64,000 bases of DNA from Terebella lapidaria (taxonomy: Eukaryota > Annelida > Polychaeta > Terebellida > Terebellidae), in the NCBI GenBank assembly GCA_949152475.1, contig OX424557.1:721965-785964 (forward strand). The letters are read 5' to 3'. Positions within the stretch are counted from its first letter, which is position 1; the number at the start of each line of letters is the position of its first letter. The translations under genes and the position numbers were made by a program. This document shows positions 56,427 through 64,000 of this stretch, one piece after another. The notes under the pieces were generated by a model, which made no database searches, was not told where the DNA came from, and was given only the letters and a program-made list of their open reading frames with translations.

Positions 56427-58617
56427 CTGAAAGTACAGAACGAGAGCTTGGATTCAGTGAACTGTGTTTTCAAAGAGTATGCCACTGTATGTTCTATTGG
56501 AAATTGTAACGGTCAAACGATGAAGTGCCTATGTCATTATTGATCTGATGCTGCTGGAATTGAATGGAATCAATAAAACCCCAGCTTCTGGTGGGCTACC
56601 AATGTGTTAATATTCATATATGTTTTTATAGCAATATATCCGCATCATGTGACTAATAGACTTGAAGTATTAAACCATATCATTTCTCATATCTGACACA
56701 TACCGACACATACCAGACACCTTGCTTCCACTGGGTGGTTCAATGTTCAGGTAATAATTTAGCAGATGTGATTTAAATTTTTCCAAACAATTTATAGGAA
56801 CCAAATACAGTGAGTGAACATGTGCGGCCCGTCATCAACAGCTGTGTCAAATATCAGACTCGACCCTTCAAATAATTCTGGGCCCAACTCTTGTTTACAC
56901 AGCATCTTTTCATCAATATTCTAGTGCTTGTCACACGGAACGCTCAAAACCCACATCGATAAAATTACTCTGCATTCAAGACTTCCTACCCAATCTGTGC
57001 CAATAAGTACCCTTGGTCAGCGAGATGCGTGTGTTTTACTCAGTACAGTACAACGCTCTTATTGATTGTCAATGTTTGTGAGTTGTATGTATCAATGCTT
57101 CATGTTAATTTACATAGCTTTATACGATGGAAAGTCAGCTAACTCAGTGTCAACTCATCAGCAGTCATGATATAACATCACTCATACCGAGGCTTCTGAT
57201 TGAGTAGGAGCCAGCACGAACCGCAACTTTGATAATTGACAAAAGTGTGTAAAATACATTAACAGAAGTAAATTTGTCAGTTATCCCAGGAACCTATCCT
57301 GTGTGGTCATGTGACCTGAGCGTCCCAGAGCCGGAGGTACTGTGGCTCTTGTCATTACATCCACATGGTCCAGTGTCACGTCCTGACCTGTGGTCCTACT
57401 ATAAACGCTGGACTTTCATCCAAGCAATATCCTATTGAATTTCATGCCTTTTTTGCAGAGGCAAGTCAAAATACCTCTCAACGTGCATAAAATATAAATA
57501 TCCCAATCGCAATCATGTTACTTGTATGCATGGCGACAAAATCGACAAGGCTTGGCGACATCAATACAGCGGGATGTTTGAGGTGAATGCTGCTGTTGAG
57601 ACAAGTAACGATCTCTTGTAGCGCCACGGAGACTCATGTATGTGCATATAGCGGTATAAACATACCGCTATATGCGGTGTTCCTTCTCGAGGCAGTGGGA
57701 CATGGACGGGAGGGGGAGGGGGGGGAGGACAGAAGACTAAGATTGGTCGTCAGTGTCAACAAAACGGTAAATGAAGACAGCTGGCTGATTGTTCAGTGAC
57801 AGAAAAACTGATCAATGCAGTTGGAGTCATTTTTGCTCTTTGTGAATTTATCTGTGCTGTATCATGGCAGTAAACCTCAAGCACCTGAGTCACAGGGTTA
57901 CAATAATACTTCAACATACTAGGAATCTGTTTAAAGGGAGAAATAATGTTTGATTATTTTTTATCGCATTCTATCTGTCATATACATATTATCTCGAACA
58001 CATGACCAACTTTTGCGCCTGACAAAAGCTTACACTTAATGCTGTTAATACTGAGCCAACTTGACAAGATGAATGCGCAGAATATTACATAAAGCCAGGG
58101 TGTGACATCTGTTGCTGAGCTGTTTTGAATATATGCTCAGTTTGCATGATAATATGCAGAAGTCTGATGGGGTCGTTGGGGCGGGGGGGGGGGGGGGGGG
58201 GGATCGAGGGAGTGGATAGTGGATAGAGGTGAATCATTAATTACTCTCCTTTATCCCGTTTTACTCAGAAATGAAATGAAATGAAACATGTGCAGCCATT
58301 ATATGTATGAAATTTCTTGTTTTCCAGAAAAAAAGGACTGCTTTCATATCCAGGAATGTGCAGATGGCTTTGAAAAGGAAATTTATTGTTTGCTGCCATT
58401 TTCAGGAGTGAGACTGAACAGTGAAAGCTCAGGTCTATATTTATCTCATTTACGTTTGATAACTCACTTGGTCTATTAACATCAGTAAACCTGATGTCTG
58501 TCACAATATTACATTAGTGGGTAGGAAAGAACAGACGCATTCCTTCAGACTTGGCAAGACGCTGAGACAACACAGGAGAAGCCACAGTCAGAGTTGTAGA
58601 TACAGTTGTATTGTCCT
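56427..58617. other. Intron or intergenic sequence upstream of the large exon
   Basis: No further exon could be supported. It contains a perfect hairpin at 57644-57675, a purine-rich stretch at about 57700-57730 and a G run at about 58182-58202. Short frames on both strands lack domain signals. Confidence 0.5.
57644..57675. repeat. Perfect 14-bp inverted repeat
   Basis: GCATATAGCGGTAT and its exact reverse complement are separated by AAAC. It can form a hairpin or cruciform. It has no nearby gene and no clear terminator or RNA context. Confidence 0.85.
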
Positions 58618-61600
58618 GTCTGGGGGGGGGGGGATGGGGAGGGAGGGGGGGGGGGGGCATGTCAGACCAGTAGTGATGTCGTCCTGTGTTTACTGTCTGC
58701 GGAGGGGGGGGGGGGGGGAGAGGGGGAGGGGGGGGGGGCGTGTCAGACCAGTAGTGATGTGGTCGTGTGTTTACTGTCTGGGGGGGGGGATGGGGAGGGA
58801 GGGAGGGGGGGGGGGCGTGTCAGACCAGTAGTGATGTGGTCGTGTGTTTACTGTCTGGGGGGGGGGATGGGGAGGGGGGGGGGCGTGTCAGACCTGTAGT
58901 GACGTGGTCCTGTGTTTACTGTCTGGGGGGGGGGATGGGGAGGGGGGGGGGGGGCGTGTCAGACCAGTAGTGACGTGGTCCTGTGTTTACTGTCTGGGGG
59001 GGGGGGGGGGGGATGGGAGGGGGGGGGGGGCATGCCAGACCAGTAGTGATGTGGTCGTGTGTTTACTGTCTGGGGGGGGGGGGATGGGGAGGGAGGGGCG
59101 TGTCAGACCATTAGTGATGTGGTCGTGTGTTTACTGTCTGGGGGGGGGATGGGGAGGGGGGGGGGGGGGGCGTGTCAGACCAGTAGTGACGTGGTCCTGT
59201 GTTTACTGTCTGGGGGGGGGGGGGGGGGATGGGAGGGGGGGGGGGGCATGCCAGACCAGTAGTGATGTGGTCGTGTGTTTACTGTCTGGGGGGGGGGGGG
59301 GATGGGGAGGGAGGGGCGTGTCAGACCATTAGTGATGTGGTCGTGTGTTTACTGTCTGGATGGGGGATGGGGAGGGGGGGGCGTGTCAGACCATTAGTGA
59401 TGTGGTCGTGTGTTTACTGTCTGGGGGGGGGGGGGGGGATGGGGAGGGAGGGGCGTGTCAGACCATTAGTGATGTGGTCGTGTGTTTACTGTCTGGGGGG
59501 GGGGGGGGATGGGGAGGGAGGGGCGTGTCAGACCAGTAGTGATGTGGTCATCTGTTTACTGTCTGGGGGGGGATGGGGAGGGAGGTGGCGTGTCAGACCA
59601 GTAGTGATGTGGTCGTGTGTTTACTGTCGGGGGGGGGGGGGGGATGGGGAGGGGAAGACGTGCCAGACCAGTAGTGATGTGGTCGTGTGTTTACTGTCGG
59701 GGGGGGGGGGGATGGGGAGGGAGGTGGCGTGTCAGACCAGTAGTGATGTGGTCATGTGTTTACTGTCTGGGGGGGGGATGGGGAGGGGGGGCGTGTCAGA
59801 CCCGTAGTGATGTGGTCGTGTGTTTACTGTCTGGAGGGGGGATGGGGAGGGGGGGGGGGGGCGTGTCAGACCAGTAGTAATGTGGTCGTGTGTTTACTGT
59901 CTGGGGGGGGGGGGGGGATGGGGAGGGAGGGGCGTGTCAGACCAGTAGTGATGTGGTCGTGTGTTTATTGTCTGGGGGGGGATGGGGAGGGGGGGGGGGG
60001 GGGCGTGTCAGACCCGTAGTGATGTGGTCGTGTGTTTACTGTCTGGGGGGGGGGGGGATGGGGAGGGGGGGGCGTGTCAGACCCGTAGTGATGTGGTCGT
60101 GTGTTTACTGTCTGGGGGGGGGGATGGGGAGGGGGGGGGGCATGTCAGACCTGTAGTGACGTGGTCCTGTGTTTACTGTCTGGGGGGGGGGGGATGGGAG
60201 GGGGGGGGGCATGCCAGACCAGTAGTGATGTGGTCGTGTGTTTACTGTCTGGGGGGGGGGGGGATGGGGAGGGAGGGGCGTGTCAGACCATTAGTGATGT
60301 GGTCGTGTGTTTACTGTCTGGGGGGGGGCGTGTCAGACCCGTAGTGATGTGGTCGTGTGTTTACTGTCTGGGGGGGGGGGATGGGGAGGGGGGGGCGTGT
60401 CAGACCATTAGTGATGTGGTCGTGTGTTTACTGTCTGGGGGGGGGGGATGGGGAGGGGGGGGCGTGTCAGACCATTAGTGATGTGGTCGTGTGTTTACTG
60501 TCTGGGGGGGGATGGGGAGGGGGGGGGGCATGTCAGACCCGTAGTGATGTGGTCGTGTGTTTACTGTCTGGGGGGGGGATGGGGAGGGGGGGGGCGTGTC
60601 AGACCTGTAGTGACGTGGTCCTGTGTTTACTGTCTGGGGGGGGGGGGGGATGGGAGGGGGGGGCATGCCAGACCAGTAGTGATGTGGTCGTGTGTTTACT
60701 GTCTGGGGGGGGGGGGGATGGGGAGGGAGGGGCGTGTCAGACCATTAGTGATGTGGTCGTGTGTTTACTGTCTGGGGGGGGATGGGGAGGGGGGGGGGCG
60801 TGTCAGACCCGTAGTGATGTGGTCGTGTGTTTACTGTCTGGGGGGGGGGGATGGGGAGGGGGGGGCGTGTCAGACCCGTAGTGATGTGGTCGTGTGTTTA
60901 CTGTCTGGGGGGGGGATGGGGAGGGGGGGGCGTGTCAGACCTGTAGTGACGTGGTCCTGTGTTTACTGTCTGGGGGGGGGGGGATGGGAGGGGGGGGGCA
61001 TGCCAGACCAGTAGTGATGTGGTCGTGTGTTTACTGTCTGGGGGGGGGGATGGGGAGGGAGGGGCGTGTCAGACCCGTAGTGATGTGGTCCTGTGTTTAC
61101 TGTCTGGGGGGGGGGATGGGGAGGGGGGGGGGGCGTGTCAGACCAGTAGTGATGTGGTCATCTGTTTACTGTCTGGGGGGGGGGATGGGGAGGGGGGGGG
61201 GGCGTGTCAGACCAGTAGTGATGTGGTCGTGTGTTTACTGTCTGGGGGGGGGGGGGGATGGGGAGGGGGGGGGGGGCGTGTCAGACCAGTAGTGATGTGG
61301 TCGTGTGTTTACTGTCTGGGGGGGGGGGGATGGGGAGGGGGGGGGGGGCGTGTCAGACCAGTAGTGATGTGGTCGTGTGTTTACTGTCTGGGGGGGGGGG
61401 GATGGGGAGGGGGGGGGGGCGTGTCAGACCAGTAGTGATGTGGTCGTGTGTTTACTGTCTGGGGGGGGGGGGGGATGGGGAGGGAGGGGGCGTGTCAGAC
61501 CAGTAGTGATGTGGTCGTGTGTTTACTGTCTGGGGGGGGGGGATGGGGAGGGGGGGGGGGGCGTGTCAGACCAGTAGTGATGTGGTCGTGTGTTTATGAT
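58618..61600. repeat. G-rich minisatellite, about 42 units of ~70 bp
   Basis: Each unit reads roughly GTGTGTTTACTGTCTG, a G run, GATGGGGAGG, a second G run, then GTGTCAGACCAGTAGTGATG and TGGTC. Unit length varies from about 50 to 80 bp, mainly through G-run length; one unit near 60310-60360 lacks GATGGGGAGG. Gly-rich open frames across it are artefacts of the repeat. The plus strand has high G-quadruplex potential. Confidence 0.95.
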
Positions 61601-62680
61601 GTATATATGATTAGTTTGTGACACACCTATAGAACAATACACAATACAACACACTGCTTCATGTGCTGACAGACTCTTCTGGTAAACTGGCACACTGTCA
61701 AGGTAAAATACTTATAATCCATATAAAAGTAAATGGTTTTTGCTCACTAAATTTGGCAGATAACTTGTGGGACGGTTAACTGGTGCAAACTACTGTAAGT
61801 TAGCTGCATATTTCATGACAAACGTATCCTTGATCATGTGTTGATGAGCATCCATTGGTAAGTTGTCTACATAAATAAGATTCTCCCAATATCCTACACA
61901 TCCAAGTATGTTCTTTTCCTGACTTTTCTCATAAGTTTTAAATCCTTCAAGGAAGTTTGTTGTTCACTATCGGGATGTCAAGCAATAGGTAGACAATGGA
62001 CCGAGTTTTTGTGTCAGAGCACGAGTCATGTACAAAATTGAATGAAAAACTCATTCAGTGAAGGTCTTACATTCTGACACTGTCACACTACACAAGTCAA
62101 CAGAGACTACACTGAGCCACTCTCGGCGTCTTTCTTACATTCTGGATGTGTGTCAAGACATTTCAGTTAAGTTCATTTCCACACAGAATATATTCATGAG
62201 GCAATTCTTTGAAGTCAAAAGATTAGTTGGGACTCATCACTTCTCGAGTTTCTGTTGCTATAAGACTTCATAGCTTACTCTGATGTAAACTTGATGTTAC
62301 TGATATAAAGCACCAACATTCCCGCTTTGAGTGTGTGTCCACATACTACATACCATGGCACTGGACTCTCAACATGCCCAATATAAACATAACTCTACTG
62401 CACCTACCAATATTGTCCACGCTATGTCAAAATCCTATTCCAATTTATGTTTGGAGGCCATGCTAGAAATTCCATTTTTTTCCTTCCTAGATCGTTTATT
62501 TTTTTTCAGAAATCAACAGTAAGATTTAACATGACTGACTCCACAAGCGTGATCTTTACACTGACAATTAAACTATGAACACTGGGTCAGCTGAACGGAG
62601 TATTGATTGGTTGATTGAGATGACTGCGGCATGGAGCTCAGGGCCAGCTGTACAATATGTCTCCAAACACTGTCCTCCCG
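61601..62680. other. Unannotated spacer
   Basis: No gene, RNA or repeat that I can support. The sequence is AT-rich, with only short open frames. Confidence 0.5.
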
Positions 62681-62683
62681 GCC

Positions 62684-62684
62684 T

Positions 62685-62712
<28 letters not shown>
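62684..62712. repeat. Poly-G run
   Basis: An uninterrupted run of more than 25 G follows CGGCCTG. Its length is probably uncertain in the assembly. Confidence 0.8.
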
Positions 62713-62715
<3 letters not shown>

Positions 62716-62999
62716 AGGGAGTGAGCTCTATCCATTATTACTCACAATGACACACATAAGGTGCTCAAAGCCACCTCCAACTGTTACATGTCAACATTTA
62801 TCTGATCTTGCAGAAAATGATCCAGTGATGTTTTTACATTATCATGGTTTAAACAAAAGTACTTCATGGTTCACCTCAGCATGCTTTCTGTTAAATGTAA
62901 AAATGTCACTGGCTTCTTTACATCAAATTTGCCAAAGTAATGAAAACGATGAGGGCGGTCCGGAGAGGCAATCGGTCTCACGACTGCACAGGTGTCCCT

Positions 63000-63290
63000 C
63001 GGTACATTTCGGAATAAAGTGTGTGACGTCGTTTTCCCGAAAAAAAAGTTTTTTCTGGCGGCCATCTTGTTTTTCCGATTTGGTTGGATTTCAATGGCAA
63101 CCTACCACAGGGCCCGATGCATGGGTACAAAAAGTTTCATGATGATATCTTGGTACGTTTCGGAATAAAGTATGTGACGTCGTTTTCTCCAAAAAATGAA
63201 GTTTCTTTGTGGCGGCCATCTTGTTTTTCCGATTTGGTTGGAATTCATTAGCAGCCTACCTCAGTGCAAGATGTATGTGTACAATGACAA
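63000..63290. repeat. Two tandem units of ~152 bp
   Basis: GGTACATTTCGGAATAAAG (near 63001) and GGTACGTTTCGGAATAAAG (near 63152) begin two similar units, each with GTGACGTCGTTTTC and GGCGGCCATCTTGTTTTTCC. The latter contains a YY1-like CCATCTTG core. No coding role is seen. Confidence 0.8.
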
Positions 63291-63300
63291 AACTAGGTGA

Positions 63301-63439
63301 GTGTGTTTTCCAGCACACGGGAAAGATCGAGTTTGAACTGGCGGAAGATTATAAGAGAGCACGAGACCGAAGGTCGAGTGCTTTCTGATGTTCTTCCGCC
63401 AGTTCAAACGAGATCTTTCCCGTGTGCTGGAAAACACAC
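63301..63439. repeat. Fold-back with 48-bp arms
   Basis: The left arm 63301-63348 begins GTGTGTTTTCCAGCACACGG. The right arm 63392-63439 is its reverse complement with only two mismatches (GA versus TC). The 43-nt centre holds a smaller inverted repeat (AGCAC-GAGACC and GGTC-GAGTGCT), so the whole can form a long hairpin. Confidence 0.9.
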
Positions 63440-63453
63440 GAAACAGGTTTTGT

Positions 63454-63934
63454 TTTTATCACATGCTATGAATTTATGATTCTGAAATATTTGAAAACCC
63501 AAACCATGTACATTAGAGTGAAATTGTACCAAAGATTGCAAGATCTTCTTACAATCCTTGATTGTACCCAAGGACCCTTGTACTGAGCAGATCGAAGACC
63601 CGTAAACATGTGCGTTGCTAAGAACAGTATAAACAATGCAGATCATCTGGTCGTCAAATACTTTGTATTATGACGTCACGGTGGTTGTACGTTTTCTGCA
63701 TGGTTATAATATGTTGCTAAGGTTGAATCGCGTGATGTTTCATTGTCACGTCATAGAACACTTGTGATTTCATTGTTCTTTCAAATCATGTGAATATGTG
63801 AAATGTGAAGCAAAATGTGAAGACAAAAATAGTGCAAACATGATGTTTCCGGCAAAGGTTATAACACTGTCGGAAATCACTGTGTGTTCCTACTGTTTGT
63901 AGTTTAAGATAAATTCATAGCATGTGATAAAAAA
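63454..63934. mobile_element. 481-bp inverted-terminal-repeat element, 8-bp target duplication
   Basis: The ends are TTTTATCACATGCTATGAAT and its reverse complement (about 24 bp). GGTTTTGT flanks both sides (63446-63453 and 63935-63942). No coding region is present. It fits a non-autonomous DNA transposon; the superfamily is undetermined. Confidence 0.7.
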
Positions 63935-64000
63935 GGTTTTGTGATGTATTTATTATAACTAATTGTATTGCCATTTAGCATATATTTCGTAAAATGCATT

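Noticed and set aside
58517-61577. Long Gly-rich plus-strand frames (up to 202 codons)
   Set aside because: They come from the G-rich minisatellite; the frame depends on G-run length and there is no start or splice context.
1-64000. CRISPR array, prokaryotic operon, tRNA or rRNA genes
   Set aside because: Repeat arrays have no CRISPR spacer structure, and no cloverleaf or rRNA signature was recognised by eye; a covariance-model search would be needed to exclude tRNAs fully.

Overview
The window looks like part of a metazoan nuclear genome. A bivalve or related mollusc is the likeliest source, but this is an inference and no marker gene confirms it. The evidence is long mobile elements with cores of about 134-148 bp tandem units, an (ACGG)n microsatellite next to a 3' hairpin (the architecture I recall for bivalve pearl/Helentron-type elements), intact Ty3/gypsy and DIRS retrotransposons, and one large host exon bounded by consensus splice sites. 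There is no bacterial operon structure, CRISPR array or recognisable tRNA or rRNA gene.

Layout. 1-4517: gene-poor DNA with an exact 106-bp minisatellite (1801-3708). 4518-5357: fragments of a repeat family (here 'family C') with paired terminal motifs. 5364-11407: a DNA transposon with ~115-bp inverted termini and a 6-bp target duplication (AACAAT), carrying a nested tandem-repeat element of 'family A' (7313-11239). 13134-19735: 134-bp repeat arrays ('family B') interrupted by a second family A block (15258-18857) flanked by TATATC duplications. 19736-23624: a family C element carrying a young, non-coding LTR retrotransposon (20128-22499).

23709-44690 is a deep nest. A second family C element is split by a DIRS block (24636-44101), and the full DIRS copy is itself split by a 14.6-kb Ty3/gypsy element (25123-39748). 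The gypsy element has 735-bp LTRs that look identical, gag and pol joined by a classical -1 frameshift site (GGGAAAC directly before the gag stop), and an unusual third coding region with zinc fingers and a coiled coil. A perfect 632-bp tandem duplication breaks that third region. The DIRS element encodes gag and tyrosine recombinase in one open frame, with reverse transcriptase/RNase H nested inside it in the +1 frame.

44691-51982: a solo LTR of the same gypsy family inside short palindromic repeats, a 79-bp array that copies a putative splice donor nine times, and small inverted-repeat elements. 51983-56426 (minus): a 4.4-kb internal exon of an unidentified, largely disordered host protein with short repeated motifs and DPF motifs. 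The rest is intronic or intergenic sequence, dominated by a ~3-kb G-rich minisatellite (58618-61600) and fold-back elements near the right edge.

Most of the window is explained by nested transposition into older tandem-repeat elements. The best candidates for undescribed biology are the three-ORF gypsy element, the overprinted DIRS coding region, and the tandem-repeat element families whose 5' and 3' hairpins change together.
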